Positions 17,676 through 27,341 of a stretch of 64,000 nt of DNA are shown here, one piece after another. The stretch comes from Pseudomonas sp. Q11 (GTDB lineage: Bacteria > Pseudomonadota > Gammaproteobacteria > Pseudomonadales > Pseudomonadaceae). The DNA is taken from NCBI RefSeq assembly GCF_024494355.1, contig NZ_JAKNQY010000001.1:285127-349126 (forward strand), in the 5' to 3' direction. Position numbers and translations under genes: made by a program. The stretch's first letter is position 1; the number at the start of each line of letters is the position of its first letter. The notes beneath the pieces were generated by a model, which was not told where the DNA came from, searched no databases, and saw nothing but the letters and a program-made list of their open reading frames with translations.

Positions 17676-18301
17676 TGCTTGGGTTCCTCGTGCTCAGTCA
17701 GTTTCATCGCTTCGGCGGCCTCATCGGCCAGGCCGAGACCGGTCTGCTGGTTGCGCAGGATACGCACGAAGATTTCCAGGAAACGGATAAATACCATGGC
17801 ATAGCCAAGGGGTACGATCAGCGTGATCTGCCATTGCTGGATGCCGTAATGACCGAGGTCTTCGGCACCGATGCCCGCATCAAACAAGGTCAGCATCCAG
17901 TCAAAACTGGCCAGCGCGATGAGCCCGGCATAACCCAGGCAGCACAGGCAAGCGATCAGGCCGATAATGCGTTGCACTGGCTTGCGCGCCAGCTTGACCA
18001 GGGCGTCGACACCAATATGGCCGGCGGTGCGTACGCCATAAGCCAGGCCAAAGAAAATCAACCAGGCGAACAGCGCCTTGGTCAGGGCCACACTCCAGGT
18101 CATCGATTGGGCCAGCCCGAGAATGACGTCGCCAATGGCGAACAGGATCTGGCTACCACCCAGAAACTCGCCCGCGCTATAGAACAAGGTGTAAGCGTTG
18201 TTGAGGATGACGTACGCAAAGGTCACAAGCGTCATGGCCGCCAGAAGAAAGGCGATAACGCCCTCCTCCAGCCGACGCCAGAGGTGATCGAAAGCCAACA
18301 T
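17672..18301 (-). CDS. dctQ: TRAP transporter small permease subunit (DctQ family)
   Basis: A 209-residue membrane protein with about four main hydrophobic segments and the DctQ features FLLAAMTLVTFAYVILN at the N-terminus and AYGVRTAGHIGVDAL in the middle. It is slightly longer than a typical DctQ of 160-200 residues because of a central loop. It lies between dctP and dctM in the same leftward operon. Confidence 0.9.
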   Translation of the reverse strand: MLAFDHLWRRLEEGVIAFLLAAMTLVTFAYVILNNAYTLFYSAGEFLGGSQILFAIGDVILGLAQSMTWSVALTKALFAWLIFFGLAYGVRTAGHIGVDALVKLARKPVQRIIGLIACLCCLGYAGLIALASFDWMLTLFDAGIGAEDLGHYGIQQWQITLIVPLGYAMVFIRFLEIFVRILRNQQTGLGLADEAAEAMKLTEHEEPKQ

Positions 18302-18359
18302 GGAAAACTCCGGGAGAAGCCTTCGGTCACCCCGAACGGGCGACCGATGCTGGGGAACT

Positions 18360-19376
<1,017 letters not shown>

Positions 19377-19487
19377 CTATTGTTGTTGTTCGAGCGGTGG
19401 GGACGCATCCCCCCTCAGTCCGTTTGGACTCTACCCCCCGGCCCTACGCGACTGAAATTCATATTTGAACAATGCTGCCTTCGGCTT

Positions 19488-20408
19488 TCACGAAGGCTTA
19501 TTCATGGACGCTTCCCTTTGCTCGCTGGTAATCAGATGCTCGAGCATCTGGCGTGCCGTCATCGACAGCGCTTCCAGGCTGCGTACGGCGATCTTCAACT
19601 CGCGACGCGCCCAGGGATCGTCCAGCGCAATGACCCGCACATCGAGCGCCGGCAAATAGGTCCGCACGGCAAGTTCCGGCAGGATGCCGATCCCCATGCC
19701 GGTGTGGATCATCCGGCAAATGGCCTCGAAGCTGCGCACCTGGATACGCAGGCGCAATGGCGTGCCCAAATGACGCGCAGCCTGCTGCAGCAGGCTGTGC
19801 AACGAGGCGTCCTGCTGCAGGCCGATAAAGTCGTAGCCGACGGCGTCGCGCAGGCTGATGCTGCTGCGCTCGGCCAGCGGATGCTCGCGTGGGGTGACCA
19901 GCACCAACCGATCGTGGCGGTAGCTGAACACCTGCACCTCGTCGGCAGGCACATGCCCGGCGAAAATACCGATATCGGTCAGCCCTTCGCGCACCGCACG
20001 GATGGCTTCGCTGCTGACCCGCTCTTCCAGATCGATTTTGACCTGCGGGTGCAACCGGGTAAAAGCGCTGAGGTCCTCGGGCAAAAACTCGATCACCGCC
20101 GAGGTGTTGGCGTGAATACGCACATGTCCCTTGACCCCCTCGCTGAACTCGCTGAGGTCGGCATTGAGCTGCGCAAGGTTGTCCATCACATTGCGAGCGT
20201 GATGCAGCAAGGCATGCCCGGCCGGGGTCAGTTCGACGCCCTTGGGCTGACGGTAGAGCAAGGCGATTCCCAGCTGGTTTTCCAGGTCACTGACCCGTTT
20301 GCTCACCGCCGCCAGGGCCAGGTGCTCGCGCTCGGCGGCCTTGGTCAGGCTGCGCTCATCAGCGATGGCGACGAACAGCTTGAGAGTGACGAAATCGATA
20401 CGACGCAT
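19488..20408 (-). CDS. LysR-type transcriptional regulator
   Basis: A 306-residue LysR protein with an N-terminal helix-turn-helix (FVTLKLFVAIADERSLTKAAEREHLALAAVSKRVSDLE) and a two-lobed periplasmic-binding-like effector domain. It lies between dctPQM (same strand) and the CoA-transferase gene (divergent), so it probably controls both the transporter and the CoA pathway. A dyad with T-N11-A spacing at 20485-20503 is the best operator candidate. Confidence 0.88.
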   Translation of the reverse strand: MRRIDFVTLKLFVAIADERSLTKAAEREHLALAAVSKRVSDLENQLGIALLYRQPKGVELTPAGHALLHHARNVMDNLAQLNADLSEFSEGVKGHVRIHANTSAVIEFLPEDLSAFTRLHPQVKIDLEERVSSEAIRAVREGLTDIGIFAGHVPADEVQVFSYRHDRLVLVTPREHPLAERSSISLRDAVGYDFIGLQQDASLHSLLQQAARHLGTPLRLRIQVRSFEAICRMIHTGMGIGILPELAVRTYLPALDVRVIALDDPWARRELKIAVRSLEALSMTARQMLEHLITSEQREASMNKPS

Positions 20409-20484
20409 AGGCGCGGCCTCCTGTCAGTCGAATATCACGACGTGCAGCACGATAAAGAACAGTTTCAAGGTTCTCACAGGTGGT

Positions 20485-20503
20485 GCTTCGCAGGATACGA
20501 AGC
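20485..20503. promoter_or_regulatory. candidate LysR operator (T-N11-A dyad)
   Basis: GCTTCG-N7-CGAAGC is a perfect interrupted palindrome containing the T-N11-A spacing expected for LysR proteins. It lies about halfway in the divergent gap between the LysR gene and the CoA-transferase gene. A second short palindrome, ATTGATCAAT, follows at 20515-20524. Confidence 0.45.
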
Positions 20504-20590
20504 CTGGCTTGGTCATTGATCAATTGTTCAGTCCATGGGCCTGAGCCATCCTGCCTGACAAAGAACAGCGCACGACCCAAAGGTGCAGAC

Positions 20591-21793
20591 ATGACAGAAC
20601 AACACGTAAGCAGCATGGCGCTGCAGGGCCTGAAGGTCCTGGAAATGGGCCAACTGATCGCGGGCCCCTTCGCCAGCAAGATGCTCGGTGAGTTTGGTGC
20701 CCAGGTGATCAAGATCGAGCCGCCGGGTGTTGGTGATCCGCTGCGCAAGTGGCGCAAGCTCAAGGACGGCACCTCGCTCTGGTGGCATGTGCAGTCGCGC
20801 AACAAGCAGTCCCTGACCCTCAACCTGAAGGCGGCGGAAGGTCAGGACATTGTCCGCCGGCTGGTTGCCGAAGCCGATGTACTGGTCGAGAACTTTCGTC
20901 CCGGCACTCTGGAAGGTTGGGGCCTGGGCTGGGAGACGCTGTCGAAGATCAACCCACGCCTGATCATGCTGCGCATCTCCGGCTACGGGCAGACCGGCCC
21001 CTATCGCGATCGCCCCGGCTTCGGGGTCATCGGCGAGGCCATGGGCGGCCTGCGCCACCTCACCGGTTATCCGGGTCAGGCACCGGTGCGAGTCGGCATC
21101 AGCCTGGGCGATTCGTTGTCTTCACTGTATGGCGTCATCGGCGTGCTTCTCGCTTTGCAGGAACGCCAGAACAGCGGCATGGGCCAGTTCATTGACGTGG
21201 CGCTGTACGAATCGGTGTTTGCGATGATGGAAAGCCTGGTGCCGGAGTACGACGCCTGCGGTTATATTCGCGAGCCCGCCGGCAGTGCCCTGCCGGGCAT
21301 CACTCCGTCCAACTCCTATCCCTGCGGCGACGGTCATTTCGTATTGATTGCCGGCAATGGCGACAGTATCTACAAACGATTGATGCAACTGATCGGTCGC
21401 CAGGATCTGGCCGACGACCCGCGCCTGGCGCAGAACGACGGACGTGGCGAACACGCCGAGCGCATCGATGCGGCCATCGCCGAGTGGACCCTGCAACACG
21501 ACCGGGACCAGGTCCTGGAGGCACTGAATCAGGCGTTGGTGCCGGCCGGTTTCCCCTACACCGCCGCCGATATCGTCCAGGACCCGCACTACCTGGCGCG
21601 CCAGATGATCGAGACCGTGCAAACCAGCGCCGGCGCGCTGAAAGTGCCGGGTGTACTGCCCAAACTCAGCCGCACCCCGGGTCGTCTCGGCGCCGGCGGC
21701 CCAGGGCTGGGCGAGCACACCGACGACCTGCTGGCGGGCCTGGGCCTGAGCGGCGAACAGGTCCGCGGCTTGCGCGAGCGAGGCATCATCTGA
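20591..21793 (+). CDS. class III (CaiB/BaiF) CoA-transferase
   Basis: A protein of about 400 residues. The family opening GLKVLEMGQLIAGPFASKML is present, with CoA-binding KIEPPGVGDPLR and RNKQSLTLNLK. Catalytic Asp lies in the LVENFRPGTLEGWGLGWE region that follows. GYGQTGPYRDRPGFGVIGEAMGGL and ITPSNSYPC are also present. Class III enzymes transfer CoA from succinyl-CoA or a similar donor to a carboxylate. The closest functional types, given the lyase next door, are succinyl-CoA:dicarboxylate transferases such as those for glutarate or 3-hydroxy-3-methylglutarate. The ATG at 20591 is chosen because it starts the conserved domain. Confidence 0.85.
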   Translation: MTEQHVSSMALQGLKVLEMGQLIAGPFASKMLGEFGAQVIKIEPPGVGDPLRKWRKLKDGTSLWWHVQSRNKQSLTLNLKAAEGQDIVRRLVAEADVLVENFRPGTLEGWGLGWETLSKINPRLIMLRISGYGQTGPYRDRPGFGVIGEAMGGLRHLTGYPGQAPVRVGISLGDSLSSLYGVIGVLLALQERQNSGMGQFIDVALYESVFAMMESLVPEYDACGYIREPAGSALPGITPSNSYPCGDGHFVLIAGNGDSIYKRLMQLIGRQDLADDPRLAQNDGRGEHAERIDAAIAEWTLQHDRDQVLEALNQALVPAGFPYTAADIVQDPHYLARQMIETVQTSAGALKVPGVLPKLSRTPGRLGAGGPGLGEHTDDLLAGLGLSGEQVRGLRERGII

Positions 21794-21851
21794 ACAAGGG
21801 CACGCCTGCAAAAAAGCCTGCGCCCGTCATCGATACCCGGAGAACCGCCCC

Positions 21852-22766
21852 ATGAGCAAACGCCTGTATATCCAGGAAGTCGTCACCCGCGACGGCTTCC
21901 AGAGCGAAGCCCAATTCATCCCCAGCGAAGACAAGATCGCCCTGATCGATCGCCTGGCGCAAACCGGCCTGGCGAAAATCGAAGTCACCTCCTTCACCTC
22001 GCCCAAGGCGATTCCCAGCCTGCGCGATGCCGAAGAGGTGATGCGCGGCATCCGTCGAGTGCCAGGGGTGGAATACTGCGTGCTGGTGCCCAACGTGAAA
22101 GGCTGTGAGCGGGCATTGGCCTGCGAGGTTGACGAAATCAACCTGGTGATGTCGGCCAGCGACAGCCACGGCGTGGCCAACCTGCGCATGACTGCCGAAC
22201 AATCGCTCGAGCAGTTCCGTCAGATCATTGCCGTCAGCCAGGGTAGCGGCGTGTTCATCAACGCCTCATTGTCGACCGCCTTCGGCTGCCCGTTCGAAGG
22301 CCAGGTAGCCGAAGCGCGGGTCCATGAGCTGATCCAACGCTTGCTGGATATCGGCGTGCAGGGCGTGACCTTGTGTGACACCACTGGCATGGCCGATCCG
22401 GCGCAGGTCGCACGCATCTGCCGTGAAGCCCTGGCGCGCTGGCCGAAAACCCAGTTTACCCTGCACTTTCACAACACCCGAGGCATGGGACTGGCCAATG
22501 CCCTGGCGGCACTGGACGCCGGTGTTGATCGTTTCGATGCCTCGCTCGGTGGACTGGGCGGCTGTCCCTATGCGCCCGGTGCCAGCGGAAATATTTGCAG
22601 TGAGGATCTGGTACACATGTTCCAACGCATGGGGCTGGACACCGGCGTCGACCTGGACAAATTACTGGCAGCGGCGGCCACCCTGCCGACGCTGGTCGGC
22701 CACCCGGTGCCAGGGGCAATCCTCAAGGCCGGCAAGTCCGACCGACGCTATGCAAAAGCTCAATAG
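21852..22766 (+). CDS. HMG-CoA lyase-like (DRE-TIM) carbon-carbon lyase
   Basis: A 304-residue TIM-barrel lyase. Active-site features are Arg13-Asp14 in TRDGFQ, His205 and His207 in LHFHNT, and Cys238 in GLGGCPYAPGASGN, the signature cysteine loop of HMG-CoA lyase. In HMG-CoA lyase the second histidine is followed by Asp (HDT); here it is Asn208, and TRDGFQ replaces PRDGLQ, so the substrate may be a related 3-hydroxy-3-alkyl acyl-CoA. It would cleave the CoA ester made by the upstream transferase, releasing acetyl-CoA plus a keto acid. It is about 60 bases downstream of that gene. Confidence 0.82.
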   Translation: MSKRLYIQEVVTRDGFQSEAQFIPSEDKIALIDRLAQTGLAKIEVTSFTSPKAIPSLRDAEEVMRGIRRVPGVEYCVLVPNVKGCERALACEVDEINLVMSASDSHGVANLRMTAEQSLEQFRQIIAVSQGSGVFINASLSTAFGCPFEGQVAEARVHELIQRLLDIGVQGVTLCDTTGMADPAQVARICREALARWPKTQFTLHFHNTRGMGLANALAALDAGVDRFDASLGGLGGCPYAPGASGNICSEDLVHMFQRMGLDTGVDLDKLLAAAATLPTLVGHPVPGAILKAGKSDRRYAKAQ

Positions 22767-22775
22767 AAACACAGC

Positions 22776-22800
22776 CGGTAGCCTTGGCCCGAGGCTACCG
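22776..22800 (+). terminator. hairpin after the lyase gene
   Basis: CGGTAGCCT and AGGCTACCG form a perfect 9-bp stem with a 7-base loop, nine bases past the lyase stop codon. The downstream bases are not T-rich, so intrinsic termination is only probable. A second small hairpin, CTGGCT/AGCCAG, lies at 22882-22897 in the same gap. Confidence 0.5.
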
Positions 22801-23053
22801 CGCCGATAGGAGAGCGCCTCACGGCGCCCTCCAGCATCCGCCAATATTGTTATTGCGTCCTGCACAGACCATTCAAATCTGCTGGCTTTATAGCCAGAGC
22901 CCCTGCCTTGTAAGCTCCATCTCGATCCCCATTGGCGACAAAACCCTTGAGTCATTGCGGATTATCGATCCGGTTTGAACGCGACGGTGTCCATCGCCAA
23001 TCAGTGTCTTCAATGTCGCCACGGATCTTCTCTTCGCAGACTGGGAGTCAACA

Positions 23054-23509
23054 ATGAAGCTACAGGTCAATGAACGCGAACTGGAAGTGGATGCGCCCGC
23101 CGATATGCCGCTGTTGTGGGTCATTCGAGATCTCATGAGCATGACCGGCACCAAGTTCGGTTGCGGGATGGGCCTATGCGGCGCCTGCACCGTGCATATC
23201 GACGGCTCGCCCCAGCGCAGTTGCATCACGCCGGTCGGCGCCCTGGCCGGTAAAAAAATCACCACCATCGAAGGGCTGTCAGCCGATATCAGCCATCCGG
23301 TTCAGCGTGCCTGGACCGAACTGGATGTCGTCCAGTGCGGCTATTGCCAGTCCGGCCAGATCATGTCCGCCGTTGCATTGCTGGCCAGCAACCCCGCCCC
23401 CACCGACGCCGACATCGATCAGGCCATGGCCGGGAATATATGTCGCTGCGGTACGTACCAGCGCATTCGTTTGGCAATCCACCGCGCCGCCGAATTGAGC
23501 AAGGCCTGA
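23054..23509 (+). CDS. [2Fe-2S] subunit of a molybdenum hydroxylase (isoquinoline 1-oxidoreductase alpha-like)
   Basis: A 151-residue protein with both iron-sulfur clusters of the xanthine-oxidase family. The plant-ferredoxin type uses Cys37, Cys42, Cys45 and Cys57 ([14 protein letters not shown]). The second cluster uses Cys95, Cys98, Cys130 and Cys132 (CGYCQSGQI and ICRCGTY). It transfers electrons from the molybdenum subunit encoded 42 bases downstream. The length and motif order match the IorA-type small subunits that work with Tat-exported large subunits. Confidence 0.92.
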   Translation: MKLQVNERELEVDAPADMPLLWVIRDLMSMTGTKFGCGMGLCGACTVHIDGSPQRSCITPVGALAGKKITTIEGLSADISHPVQRAWTELDVVQCGYCQSGQIMSAVALLASNPAPTDADIDQAMAGNICRCGTYQRIRLAIHRAAELSKA

Positions 23510-23551
23510 CCCCATCCTCTCAGCCACCTTTCAGCCAGGGAGTGCTCTGCA

Positions 23552-25687
23552 ATGAATGCCGTGATTGTCTCTTCTCGTCGCAGTTTTCTTAAGTCTGGTG
23601 CCGTGCTCGGCAGTGGCCTGATTGTCGGTTTCACGGTGCCTGCCGGTAGACGCCTGATGGCGCAAGACCTCGAGTCCTCCGAGTTCGCGCCCAATGCATT
23701 TCTGCGCATAGCACCGGATGACAGCATCACTATTATGCTGGCTCATTCCGAGATGGGTCAGGGGGTCTGGACCACCCTGACCCTGCTCATCGCCGAAGAA
23801 CTGGACGCTGACTGGAACACACTCAAGGTCGAGCATGCGCCGGCCGCCGCCGTCTATGCCAGCCCTCAGCGTGGGTTTCAGGCCACCGTCGGCTCTTCCA
23901 GCATTCGTGATGAGTTCGAGCGTTATCGCAGGGCGGGCGCAATGGCTCGGGCGCTGTTGATCCAGGCGGCTGCCATTCGTCTTGGCCAGCCACCCAGCGC
24001 ATTACGCACAGAACATGGAGAGGTCATCGCCGGCAATACCCGTCTGCGTTATGGCGAACTGGCCGAACAGGCCGCCACACTCCCGGTGCCGGATCCAGCG
24101 ACACTGTCCCTGAAAGATCCGGCTGCATGGACGCTGATCGGCAAGGGCGCCTTACGGCTGGACTCGCCAGAAAAGATCAGCGGTCGCGCGAAGTATGGCA
24201 TCGACATCCAGTTCGACGGATTGCTCTGCGCCGTGGTTGCACGGGCGCCGACGCTCGGCGGCAGCGTCCGCACCTTCGATGCGACGCAGGCCAAGGCGCT
24301 GCCTGGCGTACGCCATGTGGTTCAGGTCCCCAGCGGCATTGCAGTCGTCGCTGATCATTACTGGGCAGCCAAGCGCGGGCGCGATGCGCTGCAAGTGCAG
24401 TGGGAGGCTGCAAGCGGCAGCGTCATCCTCGACAGCGACCAGCAACGTCAGGATTTAACCGCGCTGACCCACACACGGGGTCAAGTCGTCACGCAACGCG
24501 GCGAGGTGGACCACGCACAGAAGACTGCGGGCAAGGTCATCGAGATGGCGTACACCGTGCCCTACCTCGCGCACGCTACAATGGAGCCACTCAACTGCAC
24601 CGTGAAGCTCAGCGACGACGGCTGTGACATCTGGGTCGGCAGCCAGATGCAAACGTTCAATCAACGAACCGCCGCAAAGATCACCGGTCTTGCCCCTGAG
24701 CAAATCCGTATTCACACCACGTTCCTGGGCGGCGGTTTTGGCAGGCGGGCCCTGCAGGATTTCATTGCCGAAGCGGTGGAGGTCGCCAAGGCGGTGAATG
24801 TGCCGGTGAAAACCCTCTGGAGCCGCGAGGACGACATGCAGGGTGGTTACTACCGTTCAGCCTTCGCACAACACCTGCGCGTTGCCTTGGGGCCGGACGG
24901 GCGACCGCTAGCCTGGTCGCAAACCACGGCGGGTCAGTCGATCTTTCCGGAGGCGCCGGGCATTCACCCGACATCGGTCGAAGGCATGAGCGACTCGCCC
25001 TACATCATGCGCAGCCCGGCCTATCGGGTCGAAGCGCACTCCCCCCGCTCGAACATTCCCGTGTGGTATTGGCGCTCCGTGGGACACAGCCACAACGCGT
25101 TCGTCATGGAGAGCGCGGTGGATGAACTGGCACACGCCGCCGGACAGGACCCACTGGCGTATCGGCGCCTGCTGCTTGAATCGGACCCACGGCACCTGGG
25201 CGTGTTGAACCTTGCTGCCGAACGCTTCGGTTGGGGGCGCACGCCAGCGCCGGGACGCGGTCACGGCCTCGCCGTGCATCAATCATTTGGCAGCTATTGT
25301 GCTCAGGCGGTGGAGGTTTCCATCGAAGCTGGGAATATCCGCGTTCATCGCGTGGTGTGCGCGATCGACTGCGGCATCCCGGTCAACCCTGACAACATCA
25401 AGGCACAGATGGAAAGCGCTATTGTCTTCGGTCTCAGCGCAGCGTTGTTCGGGCAGATGAGCATCAAGGAAGGCCGTATCCAACAGTCCAACTTTCACGA
25501 TTACCGGGTACTGCGCATCAACGAAATGCCGCAGATCGAGGCGCATGTGCTGCCCAGCACCGAGAGCCCTGGCGGTGTGGGTGAACCCGCAACGCCCCCT
25601 ATCGCTGCGGCGGTGGCCAACGCTGTCTTCGCGCTGACGGGGCAACGCTTGCGTGAACTGCCGTTGCGTCCATCGAGCAGTACATGA
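23552..25687 (+). CDS. molybdopterin-binding subunit, isoquinoline 1-oxidoreductase beta/aldehyde oxidase-like
   Basis: A 711-residue large subunit with a twin-arginine signal (SSRRSFLKSGAVLGSG at about 6-21), so the holoenzyme is exported to the periplasm. Cofactor segments include EMGQGVWTTLTLLIAEEL, GGGFGRR and SREDDMQGGYYR. Near the C-terminus GGVGEPATPP contains the glutamate that activates water in this family. It likely hydroxylates an N-heterocycle or oxidises an aldehyde. Family members often have a cytochrome c subunit or domain as electron acceptor; none is encoded here. Confidence 0.88.
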   Translation: MNAVIVSSRRSFLKSGAVLGSGLIVGFTVPAGRRLMAQDLESSEFAPNAFLRIAPDDSITIMLAHSEMGQGVWTTLTLLIAEELDADWNTLKVEHAPAAAVYASPQRGFQATVGSSSIRDEFERYRRAGAMARALLIQAAAIRLGQPPSALRTEHGEVIAGNTRLRYGELAEQAATLPVPDPATLSLKDPAAWTLIGKGALRLDSPEKISGRAKYGIDIQFDGLLCAVVARAPTLGGSVRTFDATQAKALPGVRHVVQVPSGIAVVADHYWAAKRGRDALQVQWEAASGSVILDSDQQRQDLTALTHTRGQVVTQRGEVDHAQKTAGKVIEMAYTVPYLAHATMEPLNCTVKLSDDGCDIWVGSQMQTFNQRTAAKITGLAPEQIRIHTTFLGGGFGRRALQDFIAEAVEVAKAVNVPVKTLWSREDDMQGGYYRSAFAQHLRVALGPDGRPLAWSQTTAGQSIFPEAPGIHPTSVEGMSDSPYIMRSPAYRVEAHSPRSNIPVWYWRSVGHSHNAFVMESAVDELAHAAGQDPLAYRRLLLESDPRHLGVLNLAAERFGWGRTPAPGRGHGLAVHQSFGSYCAQAVEVSIEAGNIRVHRVVCAIDCGIPVNPDNIKAQMESAIVFGLSAALFGQMSIKEGRIQQSNFHDYRVLRINEMPQIEAHVLPSTESPGGVGEPATPPIAAAVANAVFALTGQRLRELPLRPSSST

Positions 25688-25698
25688 AGTGGATGACG

Positions 25699-26607
25699 TC
25701 AGGTCAGCGGGCCAAAGCGTTCGACATACAGGGCGCCCACCCACTCGACAAACACCTTGAGTCGCGGGGAGAGCTGGCGGTGATAGGGATACAACACCGA
25801 AACCGGGAGTCCGGGGCTGGGCCAATCGCCGAGGACCTCGACCAACTCACCTGACGCCAGGTATTGCTCCACGCGAAAGCGCGGCACCTGGATCAGTCCG
25901 CAGCCGTTCAACGCACAGCAGCAGTAAGACTCGGCATCATTCACTGAAATCCAGCCCCCCGGCTCCAGCTCGACCACTTGGCCGTCAATGACAAAGGTGA
26001 AGGGGTAGCGTATGTCGTGATTGCTGGCAAAGAAGCCCACGGCCTGGTGCTCAGCAAGCTGCTGTGGAAACGTCGGCGTGCCGTGTTCGGCCAGATAACC
26101 GGGGCTGGCACAGACGACTTCAGGCATCAACGCCAGTCGCTTGGCCACCAGCGAAGAATCACGCGGGTTACCTGCGCGTACCACGCAATCGACACCTTCG
26201 CTCACCAGGTCCACCAGCCGGTCACCGCTGCTGATAACCAGGTCGATTTCGGGGTAGCGCCGATGAAAATCCTGGATGTTCGGAAGGATGATCCGGGTCG
26301 CATGGGTCCCGTGCAAATCCAGACGCAAGGTGCCGCGCGGATTCGCCACGACGGTGCTGAGTGAAGACTCGGCGTCCTCCAGATCTGCGAGGACAGCCTT
26401 GCATCGTTCATAGAAGGCCTGGCCGTCGAGTGTCGGCCGCACCTGCCGGGTTGTACGCTCGAGCAGACGCGCACCGAGCTGCCGCTCCAGTTCCTTGATG
26501 GCCAGCGTCGCCGTAGCCCGCGGGATATTCAGACCATTGGCTGCACGAGTGAAACTGCCTTGCTCGATGATGCGGATGAACAGTTGCAAGGCATCGAATT
26601 TATCCAT
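25699..26607 (-). CDS. LysR-type transcriptional regulator
   Basis: A 302-residue LysR protein of the subgroup opening MDKFDALQLFIRIIEQGSFT, with the helix-turn-helix continuing through NIPRATATLAIKELERQLG. The effector domain includes HQAVGFFASNHDIRYPF. It is convergent with the molybdenum hydroxylase genes and divergent from the DoxX gene. The simplest reading is that it controls the DoxX gene. Confidence 0.88.
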   Translation of the reverse strand: MDKFDALQLFIRIIEQGSFTRAANGLNIPRATATLAIKELERQLGARLLERTTRQVRPTLDGQAFYERCKAVLADLEDAESSLSTVVANPRGTLRLDLHGTHATRIILPNIQDFHRRYPEIDLVISSGDRLVDLVSEGVDCVVRAGNPRDSSLVAKRLALMPEVVCASPGYLAEHGTPTFPQQLAEHQAVGFFASNHDIRYPFTFVIDGQVVELEPGGWISVNDAESYCCCALNGCGLIQVPRFRVEQYLASGELVEVLGDWPSPGLPVSVLYPYHRQLSPRLKVFVEWVGALYVERFGPLT

Positions 26608-26839
26608 CGGGTGGCGCCCTTTTATTGCTGAGGGATGAACAGTCTTACCCGCGTTGCCTGACTAATCCATCCCTGCGAAGCAATCAGTATCACTTTTACG
26701 ACGGCACAAGGTCCACCGTGCGCCGATTGTTTACGGGAGGTGAATTGTCATTGCAGTCACGTCGATTTATCCATCGGCAGGAAGACACCACACTGTCCTC
26801 GTCAACCTTTTGATAAAACGCCCCCAGGACATCATTCAG

Positions 26840-27334
26840 ATGAAACCAACCTCTCATGCTCCCAACGCAGAACAGCCCTCGAAGCTGGTCATCCCGGCCC
26901 TGGGTATTTTTTATCAATGGGGCGAACCTCTCGCTTATGCGATGCTCAGGTTATGCCTGGGAATCATCATGGTGACCCATGGCTTGCCCAAGATATTGGG
27001 AACTTCACACGGCTCGATGGCGGACCCCATGGCGGGTTCGATTCACTTGATCGAAAACGTGCTGCATCTGCCATTCCCCGCGCTATTGGGCCTGTTCGTC
27101 GCCTGGCTTGAAGGCTTGGGTGGGTTGCTGCTGGCGCTAGGATTGGCCACCCGGCCATTGGCGGTGGCGATGGCCATACAGATGGCGTCGATCGCCTACA
27201 TCCTTGGCCCGAACTGGCCCTGGATAGACCGTGGCATCGAATACCCGGTACTGATGGGCTTTCTTTTCACTTATATCGCCTTCAAGGGGGCCGGTCGTCA
27301 CTCACTGGACCGGTTATGGGGCCGTGAATTCTGA
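26840..27334 (+). CDS. DoxX family membrane protein
   Basis: A protein of about 164 residues with four predicted transmembrane helices and the DoxX pattern: LRLCLGIIMVTHGLPKI near 35, HLPFPALLGLFVAWLEGLGGLLLALGLATR around 85-114, then two more helices. DoxX/DoxD-like proteins are small quinone- or redox-associated membrane proteins of uncertain function. The ATG at 26840 has AGGA about 10 bases upstream and is preferred over the TTG at 26810. Confidence 0.8.
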   Translation: MKPTSHAPNAEQPSKLVIPALGIFYQWGEPLAYAMLRLCLGIIMVTHGLPKILGTSHGSMADPMAGSIHLIENVLHLPFPALLGLFVAWLEGLGGLLLALGLATRPLAVAMAIQMASIAYILGPNWPWIDRGIEYPVLMGFLFTYIAFKGAGRHSLDRLWGREF

Positions 27335-27341
27335 CGCCTGG

